DNA of 64,000 nt from Anaerolineae bacterium (GTDB taxonomy: Bacteria; Chloroflexota; Anaerolineae; Aggregatilineales; Phototrophicaceae). The stretch spans positions 62,001 through 126,000 of the forward strand of contig JAJEFB010000026.1 in NCBI GenBank assembly GCA_022820665.1, read 5' to 3'. Positions 43,063 to 51,871 of this stretch are shown piece by piece. Position 1 is the stretch's first letter, and each line of letters opens with the position of its first letter. The notes beneath the pieces were generated by a model. It was not told where the DNA came from, did not search any database, and worked only from the letters and a program-made list of their open reading frames with translations. The translations under genes were made by a program, and so were the position numbers.

Positions 43063-45057
43063 ATGTTTGGCAAGCAACTGAAAGTTTCCTGGGCAATCTG
43101 CCTGATTGTCGTTATGGGTCTGATGTCCTTCACGTCGGTCGCGCAAGATGGCGGATTCTCGACGGCGGACAATTACCGTGTTTGGTCGCTGGATGAGTAC
43201 GAAGCCTCGACCGGAAATAGTATCGCCATGTTCAACGAAGCGCCCATGCTGGCGGAGATGGTAGCCGCGGGCGACCTGCCGCCAGTCGAGGAACGCCTGC
43301 CGGATCGCGGCGAGATCATGGTCGTTCAACCGCGCGAGGCCATCGGCGCGTATGGTGGCGAGATCACTTTTAACGCAACCAATCCGACCTCTTTCGGCAA
43401 TACTGGCTTCACCGCCTGGGACCAGCACTTGACTGGATTCTCAACCAATTGGGAGATCGTATTCCCGGAGATTGCCAAGAGCGTGGAATTGTCAGACGAC
43501 TTGACCACGGCGACAGTCACATTGCGCCGGGGGATGAAATGGAGCGACGGCGCTCCTGTCACCGCCGATGACGTCATGTTCTGGTACGAAGACATTATGT
43601 TGCACGAGGAACTGCCGAATATGCCGGGAGCGCTCTCGCCCGGCGGAACGCCTATAGTAATTGCAAAAGTCGACGACTACACCGTCACCTTCACCGCCGC
43701 TGCGGCCAATCCGGCCTTTCCAATTGTGGTTGCCCGCAGTGGTCAAGGCTTCCCGCTGGCGCCGCGCCATTACCTGCAACAGTGGCACGCTGATTACAAT
43801 GAGGACGCGGCCGCTTTGGCAGAGTCTGAAGGTTATGATAGTTGGGCAGGCGCTTTTCAATTCCATATGAACGGACAGACAGGACAAAACGACTTCGACC
43901 CGGACTTGCCGGTAATCAAGCCGTGGAAACTTGACCAGGTGGATGAATTTGGCAACAAGTTCTATGTTCGCAACCCGTACTATTGGAAAGTGGACACGGA
44001 AGGCAATCAACTGCCTTATATTGACGGCCAGGTACGGCTGCTGCTTGGGGAACCGGAAGTGGTCATCCTAAACGTTCAAGCCGGGGCTATCGACTACGGC
44101 TTTTACAACCTCGAAGTGAGCGATCTGCCGGTGCTGAAGGCGGGCGAGGCCGATGGCGATTATACGACGATCTTGTGGCCCGCCGATCAGGGCGCGATGA
44201 GCAAATACCAACTGAATATCACGGTCAGCGATCCGGTCCTGAACGAGATCTTCAACGACTTGCGTTTCCGCCAGGCTTTGTCGCTTGCCATCAACCGGTC
44301 CGAGATTAACGATGTCCTGTTCTTCGGACAAGCGGTGCCGAGGGCTTGGGGTGTTTCGTCGGCGTCAGTCTTCTATGAAGACTGGATGGGCGGACACTAT
44401 GCTGACTATGATCCCGACCAAGCCAATGCCTTGCTTGATGAGATGGGATTGACCATGGGCGATGATGGCGTGCGCCAGCGCCCTGATGGCGCGCCACTTT
44501 CAATCGTGCTTTGGGACGCGATCAACCGCATCCCGATGTCCGAGTTGGTGGCTGAATACTGGGAAGATGTCGGCGTCGATGTCGAAATCAACCCAAGTAC
44601 GCGCGAAGCCTTCAAGCAAGCCTTGCTCGCGAACGAGGTACATGCATCGGTTTGGTTCGCTGATGTTGTATCGGAGAAGGATCTTTATCAGCGGCCGATC
44701 TGGCTGCGCCCGCCCTACGGCATTGATTCTACGCCAGTAGGCGGCGGCTTGGCTTGGCGGCAATGGTGGCTCACCGATGGCGCGGAGGGCGAGGAACCGC
44801 CCGAGTACCAGCAAGAACAGATGCGCATGGTCGATGAATGGCAACTGACACAGATCGGCTCGGAAAGGTATCTGGAGCTTGGTACGCAGTTGGTCGCCAA
44901 TACCGTCAGGAACATCTACCATTTTGGTACTGTTGGCGAGGCGCCTGAAGTCTTCATCCGTTCCAACCGGTTGCACAACTTCACGCCGGTCGAAGGCGTC
45001 GTATACATCAGCCATCTCGAAAGCGGTCACTCCGACCAGTGGTACGTCAGCGAATAA
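43063..45057 (+). CDS. ABC importer substrate-binding protein, family 5 (second system)
   Basis: A 664-residue secreted binding protein. A signal peptide (residues about 1-26) ends in VAQDGG with no lipobox Cys. The motif MKWSDGAPVTADDVMFWYED is the SBP_bac_5 hallmark, and FRQALSLAINRSEIND appears later, as in oligosaccharide-binding members of this family. GGGAGG lies before ATG 43063. It follows the lyase by 119 bp in the same direction and supplies the binding protein missing beside the permeases and ATPases at 37025-41208. Confidence 0.93.
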   Translation: MFGKQLKVSWAICLIVVMGLMSFTSVAQDGGFSTADNYRVWSLDEYEASTGNSIAMFNEAPMLAEMVAAGDLPPVEERLPDRGEIMVVQPREAIGAYGGEITFNATNPTSFGNTGFTAWDQHLTGFSTNWEIVFPEIAKSVELSDDLTTATVTLRRGMKWSDGAPVTADDVMFWYEDIMLHEELPNMPGALSPGGTPIVIAKVDDYTVTFTAAAANPAFPIVVARSGQGFPLAPRHYLQQWHADYNEDAAALAESEGYDSWAGAFQFHMNGQTGQNDFDPDLPVIKPWKLDQVDEFGNKFYVRNPYYWKVDTEGNQLPYIDGQVRLLLGEPEVVILNVQAGAIDYGFYNLEVSDLPVLKAGEADGDYTTILWPADQGAMSKYQLNITVSDPVLNEIFNDLRFRQALSLAINRSEINDVLFFGQAVPRAWGVSSASVFYEDWMGGHYADYDPDQANALLDEMGLTMGDDGVRQRPDGAPLSIVLWDAINRIPMSELVAEYWEDVGVDVEINPSTREAFKQALLANEVHASVWFADVVSEKDLYQRPIWLRPPYGIDSTPVGGGLAWRQWWLTDGAEGEEPPEYQQEQMRMVDEWQLTQIGSERYLELGTQLVANTVRNIYHFGTVGEAPEVFIRSNRLHNFTPVEGVVYISHLESGHSDQWYVSE

Positions 45058-45073
45058 GCGCTAAGCTTTTTTG

Positions 45074-45105
45074 ATGGGGTCCGCGCTCGTTGCGCGGGAC
45101 CTCAT
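45074..45105 (+). terminator. Hairpin after the binding-protein gene
   Basis: An imperfect stem (ATGGGGTCC-GCGC with GCGC-G-GGACCTCAT, one bulged base and one G-U pair) 17 bp after the stop codon at 45057, followed by TTTCCTTGATT. It is a likely attenuator or weak terminator. Confidence 0.55.
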
Positions 45106-45122
45106 TTCCTTGATTATCATTT

Positions 45123-45157
45123 TGGCTGAGGCAGGATGGTGAATCCTGCCTCAGCCA
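45123..45157. terminator. Perfect 15-bp stem-loop
   Basis: Arms 45123-45137 and 45143-45157 are perfectly complementary over 15 bp around a GGTGA loop. No T-run follows on either strand. It ends 13 bases before ATG 45171, so it could also mask translation of the next gene. Confidence 0.7.
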
Positions 45158-45170
45158 GAAAGAGCGCGCA

Positions 45171-46358
45171 ATGAAATGGTCGCAAGTCAAATATCAGCCG
45201 GAGCGGACGCTAACCTATCTGGGCAGTCCAAGTGTTGTTCGTCTCGATGACGGCGCTTTGCTGGTCTCTCATGATTACTTTGGTTTGAAAGGCTGCCCCA
45301 AAAACCATGAAGCAGAGGAAAGCCTGACCAGTATCTACCGCTCAGAAGATGATGGCGAGACCTGGGTCAATATCACGCATATCATGAACTGCTATTGGAG
45401 TGGCTTGTTTATTCATGATGGCGCGGTTTACATCCTGGGTACATCACAGCAATACGGTTCGATTGTGATTCGACGCAGCGTAGACGGCGGATTTACCTGG
45501 ACGCACCCGGCTGACGAAGGCAGCGGACTGCTCTTCAGAGGCGGCGCCTATCGCGTGCCACCCAGCTATCATTGCGCTCCCGTGCCGGTGGTCTGCCACG
45601 AGGGACGCCTGTACCGCGCCTTTGAAGACTGCGACCCGCCGGGCTGGGGCAACTTTCAAGCCGGCGTAATTTCCGCGCCGGCGGATGCCGACTTGCTGGA
45701 TGCCGCCAATTGGACCATGAGCAACAAGTTGCCATGTAATCCCGAGTGGATACGAAGCGAGTGGGAACCGGCGGACGCCGAGGCGCCAGGCTGGAGAGAA
45801 GGCAATATCGTGGCGGCGCCCGATGGCCAACTCTGGAATATCATGACTTACGAGGCGGGTTCTATTGTGGAAGAGGTTGCGACTCGTCTAAAAATTGAAG
45901 ACGAGGGCAAGACACTCGCTTTCGATCCTGAAAGCGGTTATGTCAACTTCCCGGGCAGCAAAGCCAAATTCACAATCCGACGCGATCCGCAAACGGGCAA
46001 GTATCTGTCTTTGGTTAACAACCTGGCGGATCCTGAATTGTTGCGCGAGATGGCTGAGGGAGACCTTAAAACCCAGGGTCACCGCAGCAAGCACCCCATG
46101 CGGCAGCGCAATGTGCTTTCCTTGAGCGTGTCGGACGACTTGTGGAATTGGCGCCTCGTCAAAACGCTCATGCGCGACGACACAGGTTTGGAGCCGGCGG
46201 CATCTATTCTGTTGACTGGTTTCCAATACGTCGATTGGCAGTTCGATGGCGATGACCTGATCTATGTGGTGCGCGCAGCCTATCGCGGTACGCGCAACTT
46301 CCACGATTCCAACAGGATCATTTTCCGCCGATTAAACAAATTCCGCGATCTTCTTTAG
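45171..46358 (+). CDS. Sialidase-superfamily (BNR/Asp-box) protein, copy 1
   Basis: A 395-residue beta-propeller protein. Asp-boxes (S-x-D-x-G-x-T-W) are seen at YRSEDDGETW and RRSVDGGFTW. A conserved block runs ERTLTYLGSPSVVRLDDG, with Arg that might be of sialidase type, and a later FQYVDWQFDGDDLIYVVRAAYRG. No signal peptide, so cytoplasmic. Such proteins are often annotated as exo-alpha-sialidase without proof, and I cannot see the full Arg triad. It is closely related to the next gene. Its neighbour, a DHDPS/Neu5Ac-lyase-family protein, fits a sugar-acid pathway (inference). Confidence 0.8.
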   Translation: MKWSQVKYQPERTLTYLGSPSVVRLDDGALLVSHDYFGLKGCPKNHEAEESLTSIYRSEDDGETWVNITHIMNCYWSGLFIHDGAVYILGTSQQYGSIVIRRSVDGGFTWTHPADEGSGLLFRGGAYRVPPSYHCAPVPVVCHEGRLYRAFEDCDPPGWGNFQAGVISAPADADLLDAANWTMSNKLPCNPEWIRSEWEPADAEAPGWREGNIVAAPDGQLWNIMTYEAGSIVEEVATRLKIEDEGKTLAFDPESGYVNFPGSKAKFTIRRDPQTGKYLSLVNNLADPELLREMAEGDLKTQGHRSKHPMRQRNVLSLSVSDDLWNWRLVKTLMRDDTGLEPAASILLTGFQYVDWQFDGDDLIYVVRAAYRGTRNFHDSNRIIFRRLNKFRDLL

Positions 46359-46377
46359 CCTGGGAGAGCAAGAGCAG

Positions 46378-47505
46378 ATGGCCTGGCGCGAAGTCAAATA
46401 CCAACCCGAGCGAACCTTAACCTACCTGGGAAGCCCGAGCATCGTTCGTCTGGCGGACGGCGCGCTGGTGGCTTCGCACGATTATTTTGGCTTGAAGGGA
46501 TGTCCCAAGAATCACGAGGCTGAAGAAAGTTTGACGAGCATCTATCGGTCAGAGAACGATGGCATGACCTGGGTCAACGTGACGCATATCATGAACTGCT
46601 ATTGGAGCAGCTTGTTTCTGCATCGCGGCGCTTTGTACATTCTTGGCACATCACAGCAATACGGCTCGATCGTGATCCGTCGCAGCGATGATGGCGGTTT
46701 CACCTGGACACATCCCGCGGATGCCGACTCCGGATTGCTCTTTCGTGGTGGTCCCTATCGCGACGCGCCGAATTATCATTGCGCGCCGGTGCCCGTGCTG
46801 GAGCACAAAGGTCGACTGTACAAGGCTTTCGAAGATGCTGACCCGCCAGTTCATGGACCGAGCTTTCACTCTTGCGTGATCTCCGCCCCTGCCGAGGCGA
46901 ACTTGCTAGACGCCTCGAACTGGACGATCAGCAACAAAATTCCATTTGATCCTGACTGGGCGCCGGCTCAATGGGATCGGCCGGAACGGCCCTGTTGGCT
47001 GGAGGGCAATGTGGTGCGGGCGCCGGACGGGGAACTCTGGAATATCTTGCGGCTAAACGCGAGTCCTATGGTTAACCGAGCCGTGATCGTAAAGATTGAG
47101 GACGGCGGCCGAGCAATTTCATTTGATCCGGAGACCGGGTTCATCGATTTCCCGGGCGGCGGCACCAAGTTCAATATTCGCTACGATGCGCAAACGGGCT
47201 TTTATCTCGCCTTGGTCAACAATGTTACAAATCCTGAATGGACCAGGCAGCGAAACATCTTGTCCCTAAGCGTTTCGCGTGATTTACGTCACTGGCGGCT
47301 CGTCAAAACCTTGATGGCGGACGAGAGCGGGTTGTCTGCGGAAGACTCGATACGCCTTACGGGATTTCAGTACGTCGATTGGCAGTTCGACGGCGACGAT
47401 ATCATCTATCTCGTGCGAGCCGCCTATCGCGGCGCTATCCGCTATCACGACTCGAACCGGATTATCTTCCGCAAGCTGGAAGGTTTTCGCTCGTTCATTA
47501 CTTGA
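46378..47505 (+). CDS. Sialidase-superfamily (BNR/Asp-box) protein, copy 2
   Basis: A 375-residue tandem paralogue of the gene just upstream. Almost the whole N-terminal half is alike: VKYQPERTLTYLGSPS, HDYFGLKGCPKNHEAEESL and YILGTSQQYGSIVIRRS are shared, and so is the closing FQYVDWQFDGDD. It lacks the 20-residue loop that copy 1 has after LVNNLADPE, so the two differ in one surface region. GGGAGAG before ATG 46378. It is 19 bp from copy 1 and convergent with the GH32-like gene. No signal peptide is seen. Confidence 0.8.
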   Translation: MAWREVKYQPERTLTYLGSPSIVRLADGALVASHDYFGLKGCPKNHEAEESLTSIYRSENDGMTWVNVTHIMNCYWSSLFLHRGALYILGTSQQYGSIVIRRSDDGGFTWTHPADADSGLLFRGGPYRDAPNYHCAPVPVLEHKGRLYKAFEDADPPVHGPSFHSCVISAPAEANLLDASNWTISNKIPFDPDWAPAQWDRPERPCWLEGNVVRAPDGELWNILRLNASPMVNRAVIVKIEDGGRAISFDPETGFIDFPGGGTKFNIRYDAQTGFYLALVNNVTNPEWTRQRNILSLSVSRDLRHWRLVKTLMADESGLSAEDSIRLTGFQYVDWQFDGDDIIYLVRAAYRGAIRYHDSNRIIFRKLEGFRSFIT

Positions 47506-47520
47506 GCATGTGCCGGTTGG

Positions 47521-49155
47521 TCAGGTGGAATCAGCGCCCTTATCCCAGATACTGCGCATTTGCCAGGCGTCGAGCCTCGCGACCGTCGTCGACAGACCCT
47601 GAGATCGTAGTGAGACGCCAAGGCTATCCTCGCGGCCGGGATAGACCCGCGTCGCCAGGCACTGTCTGCCATTGACGAATACCTCGACCACGCTGCGATC
47701 GATGAAGACGCGCAATTGCAGGGGCTCGTCGGGCGCGATATACACTGGCGCGGATTCCGGCGCGCGCGAAAGCGCATCCGGCAATGTCGACGAATACGAT
47801 GTGTCAATTGTGATCATGCTTTCGTAACGCTGCGGAAACTTTTGCATGGCGGCCGAACTGGCGTTCATAGCCGCCGTTTTGGAAAGCCGCTGTCTATAGC
47901 GGCGCCCGCGATGTTTGTAAAAGGCGACGCGCGTAAATTCTTCTCGATCGGGCGCGCGCAATACGTTCAATTCGACCATGGGCGCGTCGCCGGGGTCAAG
48001 CTCGAGCGACAGTTCCAGCGCGTTGCCCTGAATATCGTCCAACAAGATTTCCCGGTTAGCGGGCAGCTCGATAGGTCCCAACTGTCGATGGTCATAACGC
48101 AGGGACTCGATATCGCCGGCGGGCTCCATGAGCAAGCGCTTATCCTCATCAAGGGTAAGCAGGCGCGGCAGGGTCATGATCTGGTTCCAGCCGCGGGTAG
48201 GCATGCCTTGGTTCATGTTGAAGATGACAATGACGCCACCCTTGCCGTCGGGTGTGGCCGAGGGCGCGTGGACGCCTGATGGCGTCGATGGTCCGAAGTT
48301 GAACAAGCCGCCATCGGTGACGACGAATTTGTCGCGATCCTTGTCATAATCGCCCAGCAGGTATTGCCCGCCGGTCATATGGCTGTACATGAGAAAGATA
48401 TGCTTGTCATCGCCGATCGGCCAGAAATAAGGGCAAGCGCCGTCGTCGCCGACCACGGTGTAATGGTCATCTTCAATGAAGGGATGCAAGTAGTCCCAAT
48501 GCTGCAGATCGGCGGAGCGGAACAAAAAATTGGCTCGGATCTGTTTGCGGTCCGGTCCATTGGGCAGCCAGCCACCCGAAAGCGCGTAATAATGATCGCC
48601 CTTCCGCCAAATACAGGGATCAAAGACGGTATAGGGCAAGGGATCATCTTCTGATTCCGACAGCGGGATTACGGCGCCATCGCCCACTTTCTCCCAATTG
48701 AGCAGAAGCGGATCAGATGCGATGGCGACCATATTGCCCAGCTTCGTGCCGTGATACATCGCGATGACGCGGTCGTCTTCCACCAGCGCGGAACCCGAAT
48801 AGCAGCACTCTTCTGGATGGGGATAGATCGCGTAGGGCAAATCTCGCCAGTGGATCAAGTCGTCGCTGACGGCGTGCCCCCAATGCTGGCGCGTATCTTC
48901 GGGAGGATAGGCTTGGTAGAACAGGTGCCAGCGCCCTTGCCAAAAGCAGAGTCCATTCGGGTCGTTCAAGGTGCTTTCCGGGTTGACGTAGTGATACAGC
49001 GGACGGTGCGGGTCGGCGGCGAGTGTCGCGCGTGACTCCGTGAAGCGCCCCATCATCGGGTTGGCTGCTAGTTGCGCCTCTTGCTCTGCCAAGCTGTCGG
49101 CAAACTGATACTGCCGTACTATAGAACGATTATCCGGATTACCGTCTGTGCCCAC
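47521..49155 (-). CDS. GH32-like beta-fructosidase family protein with altered active-site motifs
   Basis: A 544-residue protein with the five-bladed GH32 domain and a C-terminal beta-sandwich (LRVFIDRSVVEVFVNG). The nucleophile motif is kept: TLNDPNG with Asp65. The RDP motif is VFDP (177-180), keeping Asp179 but losing Arg. The EC motif, W-E-C-P-D in classical invertases, is G-A240-C-P-Y, so the acid/base Glu is missing at that spot. It could use another residue, act on another linkage, or be non-catalytic. GTG 49155 is the start used. Last gene of the chaperonin operon, 53 bp after the SDR gene. No signal peptide. Confidence 0.85.
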   Translation of the reverse strand: MGTDGNPDNRSIVRQYQFADSLAEQEAQLAANPMMGRFTESRATLAADPHRPLYHYVNPESTLNDPNGLCFWQGRWHLFYQAYPPEDTRQHWGHAVSDDLIHWRDLPYAIYPHPEECCYSGSALVEDDRVIAMYHGTKLGNMVAIASDPLLLNWEKVGDGAVIPLSESEDDPLPYTVFDPCIWRKGDHYYALSGGWLPNGPDRKQIRANFLFRSADLQHWDYLHPFIEDDHYTVVGDDGACPYFWPIGDDKHIFLMYSHMTGGQYLLGDYDKDRDKFVVTDGGLFNFGPSTPSGVHAPSATPDGKGGVIVIFNMNQGMPTRGWNQIMTLPRLLTLDEDKRLLMEPAGDIESLRYDHRQLGPIELPANREILLDDIQGNALELSLELDPGDAPMVELNVLRAPDREEFTRVAFYKHRGRRYRQRLSKTAAMNASSAAMQKFPQRYESMITIDTSYSSTLPDALSRAPESAPVYIAPDEPLQLRVFIDRSVVEVFVNGRQCLATRVYPGREDSLGVSLRSQGLSTTVARLDAWQMRSIWDKGADST

Positions 49156-49208
49156 GATCCTGATCTCTCTTCTCTATTCATAAGGACTAAGGTTTGACTT
49201 TCTCGAAC

Positions 49209-49964
49209 CTATCTCGTCGTATAACCGCCGTCGACAACGATGCCGGTGCCCGTGATATAGCTGGCGTCGTCGGATGCCAGGAAGGCGGCAACGCTGGCGA
49301 TTTCTTCCGGCTGTCCCCGCCGCGCCAGCGGGACATTTTGCAGGAAAGCCTCATGCACTTCCGCTGGCACCTCCCGGTTCGCTGGTGTATCAATCGTACC
49401 GGGAAGAATCGCAACGACACGGATGTATGGCGCCAGCTCCAGCGACAGCGCGCGTGTCAATGACAGGACACCGCCTTTGGACGCTTGATAAGCGGCGCTG
49501 CCGGTCAAGCCGACGATGCTGTGCACGGAGGCCGTATTCAAGATGACCCCGTTCTTGCTCTTCAGAAGCTGTGGTATGGCCAGCTTGCTGGCTTGCCACA
49601 CCGGGCGCAGCGTAACATCAATTGTCCGCTGCCAGTCGTCGGCAGTCGTTTCCAGCGCGGTAGCGCCCCGCGCCCAGAAGGCGTTGTTGTGCAGAATGTC
49701 CAGCCCGCCGTAGGTTGTTACGGCGCAGTCGATCATTCTAATCAGGTCGTTTTCCAGGCTCACATCGGCTTCTACAAAGCGCGCCTCTCCACCGGAGCTG
49801 CGGATTTCGCCGGCGCAGTCTTGTCCTCCAGGGACATCAATATCGGCGATGACAACATGCGCGCCTTCGCGGGCAAAACGCAATGCCGTAGCGCGGCCGA
49901 TACCTGAGGCTCCGCCGGTGATGATGGCAACTCTGCCCTCTAGCCTCATCGTGAGATTCGTCAA
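49209..49964 (-). CDS. Short-chain dehydrogenase/reductase
   Basis: A 251-residue classical SDR. The cofactor loop is TGGASGIGRA, LHNNAF corresponds to the NNAG motif, the catalytic Ser lies in NTASVHS and the Tyr-Lys pair in AAYQASK, with GTGIVVDGGYT at the end. TTG 49964 is the likely start, since a strong GGGGAGGGGG sequence precedes it; ATG 49949 is a second choice. It belongs to the chaperonin/sugar operon and could oxidise a sugar or lactol. Confidence 0.92.
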   Translation of the reverse strand: MTNLTMRLEGRVAIITGGASGIGRATALRFAREGAHVVIADIDVPGGQDCAGEIRSSGGEARFVEADVSLENDLIRMIDCAVTTYGGLDILHNNAFWARGATALETTADDWQRTIDVTLRPVWQASKLAIPQLLKSKNGVILNTASVHSIVGLTGSAAYQASKGGVLSLTRALSLELAPYIRVVAILPGTIDTPANREVPAEVHEAFLQNVPLARRGQPEEIASVAAFLASDDASYITGTGIVVDGGYTTR

Positions 49965-49991
49965 GCGCCCCCTCCCCTTGCAAGTTTGAAC

Positions 49992-50858
49992 TTAGGACGC
50001 CTGTCCCGGGTACGACTCGAAGCGCCAATTGTCCCCATCCTCGCGCGCATAGCCGAGTCCGGGGAAGGGAAAATGGAAGCCATGAATGAGCGCGTTCCGC
50101 TCAGCGGCGCGTCGCAACAGCGCCCGGCGCGTTTCGATGCCTGTTTCCGGCAATTCATCCCAAGCAGGGTGCCAGCTGGTGTTTTCGATATGAATGGGGA
50201 GATCCATGGTGTCGGCGACACAGATCAGCGACCTGTCCTCTGAACTCACCTCGACGGAAATATGGTTGCGCGTATGACCGGGCGTGGCCAGCGTACGCAC
50301 GCCGGGCGCAATCTCCTCACCCGCATCGATCAGTTCCAGTTGAGGCTCGATAGCTCTTAGGCAATGCCGGGCGAAGCGAATGTCTTCGGCATGAGCCATC
50401 TTGCTGATCTCGTCATCGCCAAGGTTGACCCAGTACTCCCATTCTCCGCGTACCATCACATGTTTGGCTTTGGGGAAGATCATGGAATCGTCTTGGGCGA
50501 CGCTGCCGCAGACGTGATCGCGATGACCGTGCGTCAGGATGATGAAGTTGATATCGCCGGGGCTGTATCCGGCGCTTTCCAGGCCGGGCGTCAACTGTCC
50601 CAGGTGCGGATCAAAAAACGGTCCGCCGCCACTGTCGATCAAGATTCGGGCTTCGCCCGTATCGATCAAGAGGCAATTGCATTGCAACTCGTAATGGTCA
50701 GGAGAGATGCCATGCGACTTGAAGGCAAGCGCCAATTGCTCATCTGATGATCCGGCAAAAAATGTCGGCAGCAATTCAGCGTTGATGGGCTGAATGCCGT
50801 CACTGATTGAGACGCATTTGTATTGACCGATATCGAAGGTAAAAGTTCTGGCTGTCAC
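49992..50858 (-). CDS. Metallo-beta-lactamase fold hydrolase (lactonase-like)
   Basis: A 288-residue two-zinc hydrolase. LTHGHRDHVCG is the H-x-H-x-D-H site, TPGHTRNH and VADTMDLP give further His/Asp ligands, and GFHFPFPGLGY the last His. The overall layout resembles AHL-lactonase-like and other class B-type hydrolases. GTG 50858 is supported by AAGGAG seven bases upstream. Following an SDR-type sugar oxidation, lactone ring opening would be a sensible job (inference). 27 bp separate it from the SDR gene. Confidence 0.9.
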   Translation of the reverse strand: MTARTFTFDIGQYKCVSISDGIQPINAELLPTFFAGSSDEQLALAFKSHGISPDHYELQCNCLLIDTGEARILIDSGGGPFFDPHLGQLTPGLESAGYSPGDINFIILTHGHRDHVCGSVAQDDSMIFPKAKHVMVRGEWEYWVNLGDDEISKMAHAEDIRFARHCLRAIEPQLELIDAGEEIAPGVRTLATPGHTRNHISVEVSSEDRSLICVADTMDLPIHIENTSWHPAWDELPETGIETRRALLRRAAERNALIHGFHFPFPGLGYAREDGDNWRFESYPGQAS

Positions 50859-50912
50859 AAAAGCGCTCCTTCTGAGGCGGCGGGGATTGTCTTCTTGCTC
50901 TATTGCGCTGCC

Positions 50913-51863
50913 CTAAAGTTCATACTGAACAATCCCTTTGCCAGTCAAACCGAGGAACATGGCTTCGCCGCCGGGATCAGGAACCAAAATCGCGGTGGGC
51001 GGGACTTCCGTCCTAATAAGAAAATCCCAGTTTTGCCCGGCATCGCGGGAACTCAAAACGCCATCTTCCGCCAGCGCATAAATCTCGGCATGACCATCAG
51101 ACTTGTACAGAATCTGCAATTGATTGACCGATCCGGGTAGCGCGTCGGGGGACGTTCGATCCCAGCTTGCGCCTTCGTCGCAAGAAATGAAAAGACCCTT
51201 GTCTTCGGTTCCAGCCAAGAGCAAAGGCTCGTCTTTGCCGGCTGTGTATGCCAGGCTCAATACCGGCGCGAATTCGCTTGGGAATCCGATTTCTCGCCAA
51301 GCGCGCCCGCCGTTAGCGCTGCGGTACAAGCCCGTTTCGGTACCGGCGAAGATGGTCTCGTCTTCCCCCAAATGTGGCGAGGCTGCCAGACAAAGGACGC
51401 CTAGGTCGAACAAGCCGAAGTTCCAAGGCTGCCAGTTTACGCCGCGGTCGGTCGAAGAGAATACGCCGTCTTCCATTGCTCCGGCGAGCATCAGCCCGTC
51501 CTGCGCGAAATTTGGAGAGATAGCCAACGTCGTGAAGAGTGGAGGAGGCGCGGGGAACTTGGCGGCGAACCAGGTATCGCCCCCGTCGCTGGATCGCAGA
51601 ATGCCCCCCTTGACCGCGGCAAACACTGTGCGGTCCTGGCCAAATGCCGGCGACACCGCAAGCGCCGTCGCAGCCATTTGGTAGACTGGTTCGTCAGTAA
51701 TACGCAGCAGTTTCCAGTCCCTGCCGCCATCGGTTGAGCGGTGCAAGCCCTCCGATGTAGCGGCGAAGCAAAAGCCGTCTTTGGCGAAGCCTGGCGACGC
51801 TGCCAGCGCGTAGGCAGATTCGTCGAGCCCGGTGAATTCCAAGCTGATTACTTCAGCACGCAT
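50913..51863 (-). CDS. Six-repeat Asp-box beta-propeller protein (YCF48/VPS10-like)
   Basis: A 316-residue protein made of six repeats of about 45-50 residues. Each has a form such as SPxFxxD...FAAxxxGLxRSTDGGRDW with an Asp-box at the end, so a six-bladed propeller is likely. There is no signal peptide, unlike most Ycf48-like assembly factors. It begins nine bases after the stop of the chaperonin gene and has AGGAAG before ATG 51863. A propeller might be a client or an adaptor of the chaperonin, since propellers are classic chaperonin clients (inference). Confidence 0.85.
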   Translation of the reverse strand: MRAEVISLEFTGLDESAYALAASPGFAKDGFCFAATSEGLHRSTDGGRDWKLLRITDEPVYQMAATALAVSPAFGQDRTVFAAVKGGILRSSDGGDTWFAAKFPAPPPLFTTLAISPNFAQDGLMLAGAMEDGVFSSTDRGVNWQPWNFGLFDLGVLCLAASPHLGEDETIFAGTETGLYRSANGGRAWREIGFPSEFAPVLSLAYTAGKDEPLLLAGTEDKGLFISCDEGASWDRTSPDALPGSVNQLQILYKSDGHAEIYALAEDGVLSSRDAGQNWDFLIRTEVPPTAILVPDPGGEAMFLGLTGKGIVQYEL

Positions 51864-51871
51864 GTGTCTTC

